A stretch of DNA of 64,000 nt from Ignelater luminosus. Taxonomy: Eukaryota; Arthropoda; Insecta; Coleoptera; Elateridae. The DNA is taken from the NCBI GenBank assembly GCA_011009095.1, contig VTPC01003590.1:124001-188000 (forward strand). The letters run 5' to 3'. The notes under the pieces were generated by a model. The model made no database searches, had not been told where the DNA came from, and saw only the letters and a list, made by a program, of their open reading frames with translations. Below are positions 1-11,640 of the stretch, one piece after another; the first letter of the stretch is position 1; each line of letters begins with the position of its first letter. Position numbers and translations under genes: made by a program.

Positions 1-3000
1 AAATTAACTTTTGTTTTTCATTTATTTGCTGCCAGTGTTTTGTGTGTTTCATAACCTCGACTTTGACGGATGTGATCTTAATTATTCAAGAAAGATAATT
101 AGAAACTGTTTTAGTTTTTTTTATTAAGAATTGTGTTGACTGCACGTACATATCTACATTTTCAAGGTGACAATTGAGGATACTATTGGCTGTATTTTAA
201 CAAAACACAAATAAAAGTTGAATTTTGTTTTGTTTCCATGGTTACCGAATAAATATATTACGTAATATTACGCCATAATGTATGTATACGGTTTTTTTTG
301 TGTTTTCTTATTATGCAACTGCAGGCGTTTAATATTTAATATTTTAGCTGACTAATTTTCCAACCTGAGACGGATGTATAAAATGCAACATTTAAGATGT
401 AGTTGCAATGTCAACAATTTAATAAAAGTCTATTTGCAAATACCGTGTACACAAACTATAAAGACGTCATTGATCACGTAGATATCTTGATTAATTAATT
501 ATTCCTTATGTCTCTTGTAATTTTTTCAATTTTTATTAATTGCAGTCAACTTTGATGAGGTGATCTATTTTTAATAAGCAAACAATCGCTATTTTAACAT
601 TATTACGGTATCATAGAAAATTAAAGTTTACGATAATACCCTGTTTAATCGACAGCTTTTAGGTTAACAGTATGAATATTGTTAGCTTATAACTTATAAC
701 TTCCTTCCTTCAGAAATAATAAAAGTGTTGAAAATAAAAGAACGGCATTTTTAGAATGAGTAAGCTACAATTATCTAAACAGGTGTAAACAGATATAAAC
801 TTGACCTTCCAAATATTAAGTTTTTGCATCTCTGTTCAACACAACTGTATGAAGTAATACAAAGAATTTTATTGAAAGTATAAACAGTAAATATTTGTTT
901 TACTGCCATGTAAGATATAACTTTAATTTCGATCGATTTTAATGTGCAAAAGAATAAATTACATATAAATTTACATTTAAATAAAAAGAATATGTAAATA
1001 AATTACGGTGTTTACATAACATAATACATGTTTTATTACTTTTCCATTCCTACTTACTACCGAAGATATTAATGTTCATACTTTTCTTTTTATTTTATAA
1101 GATAAAAGTTTGAATTACAAAATATCTTTATTAGAACAAAAAAAACCAATTGTTTTTTAGTTTAACGGAAAACAATTTAAATACATTAATATATAGGTTA
1201 AGTTTGTTTGTATATTTAACCTCGGCCTATTTTCGCTGTGGTTTTATCAGACGAATTTAATTTAAATGGTAAATGAGGATAAACTGATGAGCACGACAAC
1301 GGCTTGCGATTTAACACACTTAGATTTTAATAATAAGTACAAATCAATAATCTCCTTTCTCTTGCACTTACACCATTTAGATTTTCAGCAATAAGATGAT
1401 TATGATGTAGGTAGGTATTCTTTCTTTCTAATTCAATTTCACTACCAAAACTGTTTCAATGTGAAGAGGAACAAAAATCGTTGTTTACTGTTTTTTAAGT
1501 TGCCTAGATTAATGAAATAATGATTGATAGTTTTTAAGTTTATGTTAAATAAAAGTAACGTATCCTACAGGTCGCATGTTAATGAACAGAAAAAAAAGTT
1601 GAGAACTTGAATTTCTTTACAAGTTACATAATAAATAATGAGAAACCTCCAGATAAAATTTAAATTACGCAAAAAAAAGGAAAAAGCAAAAGAACTTAAA
1701 TTGCGACATTCTCACCTAAACAATTTAGAATCGTTAACGTATGAGCTGTTTTGTTTTGCTGTTTTATCACTAGTACGGACGATGTTGTACAAAGATTACA
1801 GAACGAAGTTCATCTTTCATTTACGAATATCCACTTTTAGTCTCTCTGTAATCTTTCAAGTTTTAACTATGTGTGCACGTTGATATAAATGTCTAGATGT
1901 TATATGAAACTATTAAATTTGACACCACCATGTTGTTAATTATAAAAGCTTATACTTTATTGTTATCATTATTATACATTTTTAGATAAAATTGCATCAC
2001 TTTATCAATTTAAATACGAAACGAATTGTGTTTTAATTAAAGAAACGTCACGTTAAAATTAACATGATAATGTTAATAAATTATTAGCTATCATATTAAC
2101 TGTAACGAACAGCTAACAAAACACGCACGTGCAAAAGGAGATTTAAATACATAAGTCGGGGAATCGACGAGTTTTATACGTAAGTGATGTTAAAAAAATA
2201 GTAGCAAGAACTCTAAGGGCGTGTATACTACTTTATTAAGATTCTTACGTCACTGAGAAATTAAGAAATATCTATATTTCCGAAACTGTATTATATTACA
2301 GAAGTATATAAAATAATGATTAGCTGATTATAATATTTTCTTCCGTCATGTTCATAGATTTTCACAAAACTTAGCGCCATCTCTTGGTTGATGGCTTTGC
2401 CCTATAACAACAACCTACACGTGTTGTTACTACGTCCTTACTTTGCGCAATCAGCACACATCCCGCTAAAATTTCTAGGTTAGGTTGAACGTTCATCGCT
2501 CATGTGCCGACGTAATTCCTCTTTCCGCGATTTCTGCATCCATTTCATGAAATTTGTAGCTTCGAATGTTTATTAATATATTTTCAAAAAAGAAACAAGA
2601 ATATTTTCCCCAATAATTAAAATAGAATAGTTCAAGAAATGAAGTAAAACAGTCTGTTTTGAAAGGAGAAATCTGGAATTACAATTGCGTACAGTATACT
2701 TAATGAAATAGTCAAGTTACCACGTGATTAACCAATGAAACGTAGCAAAACTGAAATGTAAATTCAAAATTATCCAATCAAATCAGCCAATCCTGTGATT
2801 AACTTGCTAACTAGATTCGCAGGACCGAAAACAGACGAGCAGTCTAGTAAAAACACTTTCTAACCTCAATAATTAAAATTATTTTTAATGGTTTAAGCCA
2901 TATAACCCTGAAACTATTTTTTTTTTTTATAATTAAGTTGTGTAGAAGAAATTGTCTATTTTTAGGGCCTTGAATTAGATTTCTGAAGTTATTTTGTTGT

Positions 3001-3190
3001 AAGAAAGAATCAATACTCTTTAGGACAAAGACATACTGCTAATATTGATCTGAAAATGAACATATAACAAATGCTAACGATTACATGTGATAACTGCCAT
3101 TATTACACTTTGTACGTACACTGGAAATTTGCTTTTGTTTAACAGAATATTTCGTCTACTTCTCCTGATAAGTGATCAGATGATTAAGTC
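1..3190. other. AT-rich non-coding DNA
   Basis: No supported gene. It holds copy 1 of a dispersed repeat (181-330). A moderately GC-richer patch at 2380-2560 includes the sequence GCGCCATCTCTTGGTTGATG, related in reverse orientation to a patch near 15990. The 81-aa frame at 1638-1883 has no protein-like pattern and is rejected. Confidence 0.5.
181..330 (+). repeat. Dispersed repeat A, copy 1 (truncated)
   Basis: It shares the block beginning 'TTTTAACAAAACACAAATAA' followed by a T-rich block and 'GGTTACC' with the copies at 6961 and 8585. Only the first about 150 bp is kept. Confidence 0.75.
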
Positions 3191-3204
3191 TGTCAAACTG
3201 TGAG

Positions 3205-3960
3205 TACTCACGGAGACTTGCTGATGGTTTGGAAGGTCCTTGTTTTGTAGCCGAAGCTAATTATTCCAGTTTTCCTCCGTCTGATTTGTGGAGATGCCAA
3301 GAATTTTGTACGGCCAATTAATGGAAAGTACCATTTTTTTGCCTCTGATACTAATTCTATACTGCGCAATGTTTTGGTCATATCAGTCAACCCCACTCAT
3401 GTTTTCATTGTAGGCCTTGACTAAAAAAACGCTAATCAATGTAAATATGTTTTTGTTTTCAGATTTTCCTCTTTCTCCATTTTTCATAGATTTTGAATGT
3501 TCAAGAGGAGAATTTGACGATTTTCACGAATTGCTCTTGTAGCTTGGATTTTCCTTAGCTTTAATTCTTTTAGAAGAGATATCGACATACAATAATTGTC
3601 AAACTATAAATGAAAATTTAGAAATCCTCCGTCCGTTCTTTGAAACAATCTGCAGAACAGCAGCTCCTAGCCCAAGTTCTTGTACCGAAATATGATATCA
3701 TGGCCTCATCAACACTGTAATTTTTCCTCGAAAGGGCAATGATGATTAGCATCTCAAAAAGTGGCCTAACTTTTGAAGATTTGTCGTTTAGGCCTAAATG
3801 ATTATATCGTTACAGTGAATGTTGTCATAAAGTTTTAAAAACAATCTCTAGAGATAGCAGAAACAACTAACTGAACAATAACCGCTCAGAAATAAGACAC
3901 CAATAAAACAATACATCTCCTCAATGGTTATATCCCTGTTACGATTGTTTTGAGCAACAT
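3205..3960 (-). mobile_element. piggyBac-like transposase relic
   Basis: Read on the minus strand with several frameshifts and stops, the order of piggyBac transposase landmarks is kept. First comes 'NRDITIEEMYCFIGVLFLSG' near 3900. Then 'DKSSKVRPLFEM' and 'YSVDEAMISYFG' (one of the DDD positions) near 3780-3690. Then 'LLKELKLRKIQAT' and 'IREN' near 3560. Last is 'YNENMSGVD.YDQNIAQYRI' and 'SIRGKK' near 3400-3330. The terminal cysteine-rich domain and the TTAA-flanked ends were not found. It is a dead copy that cannot encode an enzyme. Confidence 0.75.
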
Positions 3961-4399
3961 AATTGAAGGGTGGAAAAGCTCAGCGAACCTAAGTGCCAAA
4001 AACTGCAATTTCGGCGTTTTTGCTGCCTGCTATCGTAAATGTTCATTATATCTGATTTACAGTTACAATTATAAGTCCATCTGCTGTAGATACAGTAGAG
4101 AACGTGTATGTTGCAAATTTGTAATTTCTAATGTGTAATTACTTATGATTATGGAAGGAAATTTAGTGCAAAATATTGTAAAGATTAATAACAAACGTGA
4201 AAGAAGTAACAAACAAGTTAGTAACCCAAAGTGGAAGAAGAAAAGATAAATTTAAAGTTAGGTTATGGTAGCTGGAAAATAACAGTCATATTTTATACCT
4301 AACGTGTAAATACAAGTACAGTTGCCACAATCTGCCTTTTGAATATAGAATTGCAGCTGTTGATAGATTTCTACATATGCAGTAGGTGAAAAAAACAAA

Positions 4400-4940
4400 G
4401 CATATATTTAATGGGGTTGATGGAAATAGCTGAAATTCAAAAAAGGCGACATAGACAATATAATACACCCGTTGCCAGTCGACGACAGTGTTCAATTTAT
4501 TATCAGATTCCTAATGCTGATGGGAAATTGAAATGTGTGTAAAAAGACATTTTCTAATACTTTCTCGTTATCTGACAAACGAATACATAATCTAGTTAGT
4601 ACTGAGAAAATGGATCAATTTGAGAATTGGGAAAAGGTCAAAATATTAAAGAAAGGAAAAACTTTTGAAAATATAAAACGGATTAGTTTGCAGGAAAAAC
4701 AAAAAGGCATTCCATTAAATCAAGACAAAAAGAATTTCGTGTGGTATATATTAGGTTCTAGCTTGGAAAGTCAGATTGAAGATCTGCTGAGGGAAAGTAC
4801 AAAAGATTTAAATTTTTTTGATCTGCATTTAACAGATTCCCAGGATGGCAAGTTATCATCACTATCCCATTCTTCTGAGATAATTTTGGCTGAAGCTTCT
4901 GTCTCTGCTCGTAGCTGCCCATCCCCTGGTAGATTATGAA
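4400..4940 (+). pseudogene. Relic of an unclassified repetitive insect ORF family
   Basis: The longest open part is 4535-4939 (134 aa). Just upstream, in a shifted frame, is 'RQYNTPVASRRQCSIYYQIP', leading into 'VCKKTFSNTFSLSDKRIHNL'. This arrangement (a degraded N-terminal basic region, then the CKK.F..T...S..RI motif) resembles a multi-copy family of uncharacterised proteins in aphid and beetle genomes that is probably transposon-derived. That link is from memory and unverified. The downstream part ('WEKVKILKKGKTFENIKRIS') is unrecognised. Frame breaks make this copy non-functional. Confidence 0.45.
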
Positions 4941-5369
4941 GAAAAGAATCATCCTCTCAAGAATCTTCATCTGTATGACCTTCATTAGTATTATCAGGAG
5001 GAAATATTTATTTTCAGTGTCTGTTAATAATTTGGCGTTAGTAATTATTATTTTCTTGCAATCTGACAACGTTGCAATAACAGCTGACCTCTTTTAACGG
5101 CTGTAATAATGTATGAATAATGTGTTGTCTGCGTTTCTGATTTTAAGGTAAGAAATTCTAAATACTTGACGAAATTAACAACAGTTATGGTTTTTTATTA
5201 TTTTTATTACTATATTAATAAGTTTTTGTACTCTAACCTAATCTATTCTTCAATTTTAAATTAATTTAGAGGGTGCCAACTACTGGGTAAATAATTTTCT
5301 GTAATTCCATTAACTGGCATAGATACCAACTAAATTTTTCCTTTGGATGCCGTAGTAAAATCTAATGCG

Positions 5370-6384
5370 ACGTATTCAAAAGGTTACACTGAGGAAACTC
5401 TTTAGATAGCCTTAGATGAAATAAAGAAGGGTATTCCCAAAGATACAGTTTCCAAGAAGTATGGAATGCCGAGATGAACCGTCCAGTTCGATTATTATCA
5501 GAAAAATTTAAAAAACCTCATCATGAGCTAAATCCTTACCTTAGAGAAAAATACCTACTGGTAAAATGGTTAATTGAAAGCCAGAAGAAAGAATTTCTGG
5601 TGGGAAATCTGATGTAGAGGTCTCTGTAAAAGCATTTTTTAATGCAAACACACGTTCCAATCCATTCAAAAATAAGATGTTCATTGATACCAAGATTTTT
5701 TAAAAAGACATCACATTTTGTAATGTTTTTCTTTTCAGTATCAGAAAGGATAACATTACCCATGATTATTATATCCTTACAAAAAGGATTCCTGTTCATA
5801 TTGCAAGTATTACTGACAAGTGGGGAATTGGCGTTTCTGACAATGGCTGGATGAAGAAGTTGGAGTTAGATTTTGAATCATATTTCCAATATTTTATATC
5901 CAGATTTGAAAAAGATGAATGTGTCTTTCTCACCTCACATATGAATTGATTGAATTGTGTACTAGTTTAAACATAATACTGATAGCATTCCATCCAAGCG
6001 CAACACGAATACTACCACCTGCGGATGTTTCTTGTTTTAAACCTCTGAAATCCCTTTGGAAATCTGCTGTGTTGAAGTGGAAAAGATCTTTCTTTTCCTT
6101 TCTTTCCTTTCTGCCGACTAACCAAACAGCATTTTGTCCCGATACTAATAACTATTACGGCAGAATTATACGAAAAACCTATAGTGAATGGTTTTTAAGC
6201 AACGGGGTTGTATCCTTGGAACGTCGGAAATATAGATTTTACATGTTTGGGCAAACAAAAAAAAAACGACGAGGAACTGACTGATCTGACTACTACAAAT
6301 GAAGTAATGCCAATAACAGCAACACCAGGTTCCAATAATAAGAAAAGCGTGTCAATAACTAATAATAATTTATATAATCTTTAA
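5370..6384 (+). mobile_element. pogo/Tigger-like DDE transposase relic
   Basis: Frame-broken on the plus strand. An N-terminal psq-type helix-turn-helix is visible at 5385-5500 ('IALDEIKKGIPKDTVSKKYG'). A DDE-core remnant follows at 5770-5920 ('RIPVHIASITDKWGIGVSDN', 'GWMKKLELDFESYFQYF'). The C-terminal half at 5919-6284 has the pogo signature where the third catalytic acid usually lies ('HPSATRILPPADVSCFKPLK', then 'LWKSAVLKWKR' and 'YSEWFLSNGV'). A final stretch in another frame ends with a stop at 6382-6384, and AATAAA follows near 6461. In pogo proteins this region reads 'LQPLDV..F.PLK'; here LQPLD is LPPAD. No terminal inverted repeats were identified. Confidence 0.7.
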
Positions 6385-6960
6385 TCAAGAGCGTCTATTG
6401 AAAGCTCTATAAATTTGCATTACATTGTTCATAAAACTTTGAATGTAATTTCTGTAAAGAAAAATAAATTTGTTGATTTCAGATTTTTATTTTAACAAGG
6501 CATAATAACATCTACATGAATACTTAAAGTGCCAATGACTGGGTATTTTACCCTAATACTCTCACATTGTTATTTTCTAACTCCTCAATTATTTCATTTA
6601 ATTTTAAGTTTTTTCCAGTAACTGTAAAGAATATAACATGTAATTAACACATTGTCCTACTGTTCTTTTAAAAGGACAGTAAAATTACATAGCCAGAAAT
6701 AACGTATACGAAAAAAATGTTGACGGTTAGTGATTGGAAATATTAAAACACAACGTGTTGCTTTTAACAAAACCTGAATTGAAAGAAATTTGTATAATTA
6801 AACAATTGAAATCTCAAAATATAACCACAATTTTCACACTAGGTATCTTAAACTGACATTACAGAATGCAAAATTTACTCGAGCGCCATCTGGGAAAGAA
6901 AAATAAAAATTGAAAAGGACGTGTTGTATATATCAACGTTTCCGAGCATTTTTAAAAGTT

Positions 6961-7230
6961 TACTGTTGATTGTAATTAAACAAAACACAAATAAAAGTTG
7001 AATTTTGTTTTGTTTCCTTGGTTACCAAGTAAATACATTACGCCGTATTGCATTTATACCTTTTTCGTGTTTTCTAATTATACGATTGTGCGCAATTAAT
7101 GGTAAGTACATTTTAAAAATGTTTTTCTAATTTATAAAAGTAATTTTGGGTGTTTTGTTTTGTAGATAAACACGAAGTTTGGCCAAAAAAACTACACACA
7201 AAGCGAAAAATGAGAACCACTTTAATAAAT
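6961..7230 (+). repeat. Dispersed repeat A, copy 2
   Basis: About 270 bp. After the shared A/T block and GGTTACC it continues through 'GGTAAGTACATTT', a T-rich tract ending 'TTTTGTTTTGTAG', and 'ACTACACACAAAG'. Copy 3 has the same order with point differences. The GTAAGT..TTTTGTAG pair looks like an intron inside the repeat. Confidence 0.75.
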
Positions 7231-8584
7231 AATCGCCGTAAAAACAAAACTTTACTTTTTACTTACTATTCAGGTAAAATCTGGTTCCCATAAAAGATTT
7301 ACCGATTAAAAAATGCCATATGGACGTAAAGAAAGAAATAATAAATCATAAGACGCCATTTTCTCCTTTTTTCTCTCTCAATTACATTAAACATATTTCC
7401 AGAATTTTCAACGAAAAGTGTCAAGATCTTAAGAACTTCCTTATACGTCCTTGTCTAGTATAGTGGTATAATGTTATTTTTCAAAGAGGTTGGAAAAAAA
7501 GAAGAATGACAAACAACAAACAACCATTCTTTTCCTTAATTTTATCCAAAACCAATATTTTCTTTTTAATTTTTTCCCAGTGGAATACAGCAAACCGGTT
7601 TATGGTTCAGGGGACATATTTCTTTTATTTTCTGACATAATCACCAATCATATATTAATATTTGTTTACATTTTATAAGTGGGAAGTTTTTAACTTGGAA
7701 AATGTGTAATTCAAATATCCCGAGGCGATGTGAAATTAAATTTCAAGTGTTTTGTGTCAATTCAACCATTTTATTATTGCGTTTCATAATTTCATAACAA
7801 TGACAATGTAATGATGAGAAGTTAATCTAGTTACCTTGGCTTGAGAAAAATAATTGTGGAATTCAGTTTTTCTTTTTTCTATATTATCACAGTCGATAAC
7901 CTAGTGAACTTCTAACGTAAATAAAACAGCTTTTTTGTTTCCTTTTTTATTTTTATTAATTTTCAAGTGTTGGCTCCTTTTAAGACTAAGAAAAAATGAT
8001 AGGTTTACAGCTGGGAATGACAATTGCTACTGTTTTCCTTTTTACTTAGAATCTATTCAATTAACTCCTTATTAAAAAACAAACTCATAACTTTCAAGGT
8101 GTGATCTCCACGACTTGACAACTTCATAAGTTTTATAACCTCAACTCTCTGTGAAAGCAGTAGGTAATTTACAAACAAAATGAAAACTTATTTGTTATGC
8201 ACTATATGGAAGGTTTTTAGCTTGAAATCTCCCGAGGAAACTTCCCCTGTTAGTTCCCAATATAAACGGAATAATATTTTCACAGCCTACTTTGATAGAT
8301 TTTCTTTCCTGTCCCTCTTTTATATTGTTACAGCTAGAGTTTAAAGGCAAGGATGTAAAGTTACATTAGACTTGTAAAAGAAAGTTTGGAACTGTATTAT
8401 ATTAGGATACGAGTTGTTCTGTTGTAGTGGTAACGATTATTAATTCTTCTGCAATATTTAAAAACTTAACGATGCTCAATTCTTTTAATAAGTTACAATT
8501 ACACTCTCCGAGATGAACTATAAAGCAGTTTCGGTTAAAATAAGCAAAATTGACAGCGTCAGACAGTTGTCAGATTTAACATTG

Positions 8585-8840
8585 TCCTATTAGTTGTATT
8601 TTAACAAAACACAAATAAAACTTGAATTTTGTTTTATTTCCTTGGTTACCGTCTAAATATATTCCTACGCCATATTGAATTTATACGTTTTTTGTGTTTT
8701 CTTATTGTCCGCGATTAAAGATAAGTAGGTATATTTAACAAAAATATTTTTCTAATTTATAAAACTAATTCTAGGTGTTTCGTTTTGTAGATGATGAACT
8801 ACACACAAAGGGAAAGATGAGACCACTTTAATTAGTACAA
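8585..8840 (+). repeat. Dispersed repeat A, copy 3
   Basis: It is collinear with copy 2 from the 'AACAAAACACAAATAAAA' block to 'GAGACCACTTTAATTA'. The donor-like position has decayed to ATAAGT, while the acceptor-like 'CGTTTTGTAG' is kept. Confidence 0.75.
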
Positions 8841-9899
8841 GCGAAGCAAAAATTCTCTATTATTACGGAAGCAATTCTAGAAATCTTGCAAAGAGGAAGA
8901 TTTTGCATTGAAAACATCTTCTCACATATAACACGGAAAATGAAATCGCTATAAAAACAGTCCGAATTATCACTACAAAACCCATCTAAGGCTTTTATAG
9001 AGAGTCTATATCACAAGAACGGCAATCCTTTTATAATGATGTACTAGATCTTTTCATCAACTCGAGGAAATTCAGCAGTTTACTACAACTGCCCCATCAA
9101 CTCTAAATAAATTTCGATTCTATAATATCCTGAAAGCGTTAAAAAGCAGATTCTATACAGTTTTGTTTTTGTAAAGACACTAATTAATCATTTTGCCAAT
9201 CAAATACTCGCTTTTATATCGACTAATTCTTCAAACAATAAAAACTAAAGTTGTACTAGCTTTAAATCCACACCAAACACTAACTAACCGACCGAATTGC
9301 GTAATTGAACGTTTTAATTTAATAAAAATTAATATCTAATCACAAACGAAAAAGGGGGAAGAAATTATTTAGACGAATCGAAAACAAACAAATAACATCT
9401 TTTAGAACATTTGTCTATTAAACAGTCATTAATCACTGTTAGTTATTAATCAATTAGCCTTAAAGTGGCAGTAATAAGAAATATTATCTTAAATAGCTGC
9501 AGCTGCATCGGTAAGTGATTAAAAAAAAGCGCAATAAATTTCAATGTATAAACAGAAAATCGAACGCGAGCAAATCTTGTTTAACAAACAAAACGACAAT
9601 TACATGCTGGAAGAGTATCGGAAGTCGCAAAAAGTAAATAGAACACAACAATGATAGAAACTTTAACGGGTTGTCACAATGCCAATAGAAAGTTTGTTTT
9701 AATTGCACAAACCTATCTCAATGGTGCAAAACAACCAAAAGCAATGGAGCGCACAAAGAAAGAACAAAAACACGCGAAATGAAGGCTACAAATCAAAGAA
9801 AACGGCGAAAGTGAGTGGCGATAAAAAGGGGTTAGATTGCATTTATTTCGTGATTGTGAAAATGGGGCAGGTGAAAAGGCTTAAAGACGAATGGGAGGC

Positions 9900-11640
9900 C
9901 AATGCTAATAGGTCCTGAAGAAGGTGCGCAGATAACCCAGCTGTGTTCCGACAGGAAGTCATCTGCGATGACCGATTCTTGAACGTGACCAGCCCTCACA
10001 ACACGCGCTCGCATCCCCTATAATGCTCCTGAAAGTGACGTAATGCATTAGTAGAACGACGTAATACCAGAATGACATCCGATTTACGACTTATCAACTT
10101 TGTTCGCCTCGTTGCTCGCGATTCTTCTAAGCCTCGTTCGTTCTTCTCGTCATGGATGATGCCCATAAAGGAACTGTCACTTATACGAACAACATAACGA
10201 TGTGGTCGCGATAAAAACTATTATAAAACACAAATTGACATGACCATCACACAAACGTAAACGTCTTGCATGCCGGTAATTGCGGGAGAAATGCAGGAAG
10301 AAGAACCAAGTGGGAACGCAAAAACGCATGAGCGATTCAGAACAAAAGGTACAACAAAAAAGACTTCAACTTTAAAGTGGCCTCCACTATACTACTAGCA
10401 CGGTGGATTTTATATAAAACCGCCAACGAACGGAGAATTAGATTACGTTGAAGCATGCATGGTGTCTGTTTCAGGATAGAAAACAAGAACGATCGGACGA
10501 TGAAACTGCATAGTGCATAATGCATTCCAGATAAAAATAGCCACCACATCCATTCTACTGCGTCCGTGAGAACGAATGTTCTGTTTACTTTATTCCATCA
10601 GTAGTTGATTTAGTTCGGTATAAATTCGTTTTCACATTTTAAAAATTTAAGGTCGTTCTTTCACAGACCGCACAAGAACAAGAAGTGTCTTCCGAGAAAA
10701 CCATTTTATTCTCGCAGTCGAAACGAAAACAGTTTAGTAACGACCGAGATGTTTTGATGCTCGCTTATCAGTTATCACTGCTATCATTTATTACGGGAAC
10801 CGCTTATATGTACACATAAAAAAGAGGGGAAGAGCAGGAACAGAAAAAATTATCATCACGTGCTTGCTTACCTGGACTAGTTTGCCAGCTGAGGCCTCCA
10901 ATAAACATTTTTCTGTAACAAAAACAAAAAGTTGTAAGAAAAAGGGAATTGCAGTGGGGGTGGAGCAACCACGAGGGTCTGAGCGTGTGTCATGTGTGTA
11001 TGTTTCTACTAGTGTGCGGGAGATACAAGATAACATGTGCATGTGCATCGGCCATCGGGCAATAAATAAATGACAGTTCTTGCGGGGCTCAAGAAACACC
11101 CTCGGGAACATTAAGAAAGCAACCACACTGCAGTCGCAAACTGACAAACACGGAATATATTTATTTTGAACAGTTGAGGGTTCTCTCTGTACGAGGTCAA
11201 CCTACCCTGGATCGTTCGGGACCTCCGCCGGGGATCCACTAGCTACAATCTCCTGATTCTGAGGTTCCATAACAAACTGTATGATCGATCTTCAACTACG
11301 ACTAAACTAAAGGTAAATAGAGACCGGGATGGGTTAGCGGGCTCCCGGAATTGCTCGCTCAACCACACTATCAACACGATACTGACGGGTTTGGACACAG
11401 AGGCGCAGAGCGCGCGTTCGGCGTTAGTCGCTACGAGTCGGGTTACGCACCCGCGACTGCGCTAACCTCGCTGATGGAAGAGACAAACAATGGCTGTGAT
11501 TGGATGCAATCCGTGCATCGTCAGTGCGACGGTGACGCAAAAATCTTATACTGCGCTATGCACGTTAACGCGAGCTGAAACTTTGCATAACGCCCAAGAT
11601 ATGGGCCACTGTGTCAAGAAATCACAAACATAACGCAAAA
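9900..11640. promoter_or_regulatory. CpG-richer island, possible promoter and 5' exon
   Basis: This 1.7 kb is clearly richer in G+C and CpG than its surroundings, most strongly at 10020-10200 and 11170-11600. On the minus strand a strong splice-donor context occurs at 10872/10871 (CCAG|GTAAGC), which would close a 5' exon of a minus-strand gene whose remaining exons lie left of the window or are unrecognised. The reading frames here (for example minus 10791-11147 and plus 11351-11578) resemble no known protein. The alternative is simply a GC-rich patch. Confidence 0.3.

Larger units (their letters stand above)
6400..9900. other. AT-rich non-coding DNA between relics
   Basis: It contains two copies of dispersed repeat A (6961-7230 and 8585-8840). 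The frames at 7490-7678 and 9703-9918 show no family pattern and are left out. Confidence 0.5.

Noticed and set aside
4758..5069. 103-aa minus-strand frame
   Set aside because: It overlaps the plus-strand repeat ORF relic antisense and shows no family motif.
5273..6560. GTGCCAA.TACTGGGTA at 5274 and GTGCCAATGACTGGGTA at 6530 as ends of the pogo relic
   Set aside because: They are direct, not inverted, so they cannot be pogo terminal repeats; possibly chance or an older flanking duplication.
10791..11147. 118-aa minus-strand frame in the CpG-rich island
   Set aside because: It runs straight through the strong donor site at 10872 and resembles no known protein; more likely UTR.
11351..11578. 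75-aa frame in the CpG-rich island
   Set aside because: No family pattern, and the frame is open mainly because GC-rich sequence has few stops.
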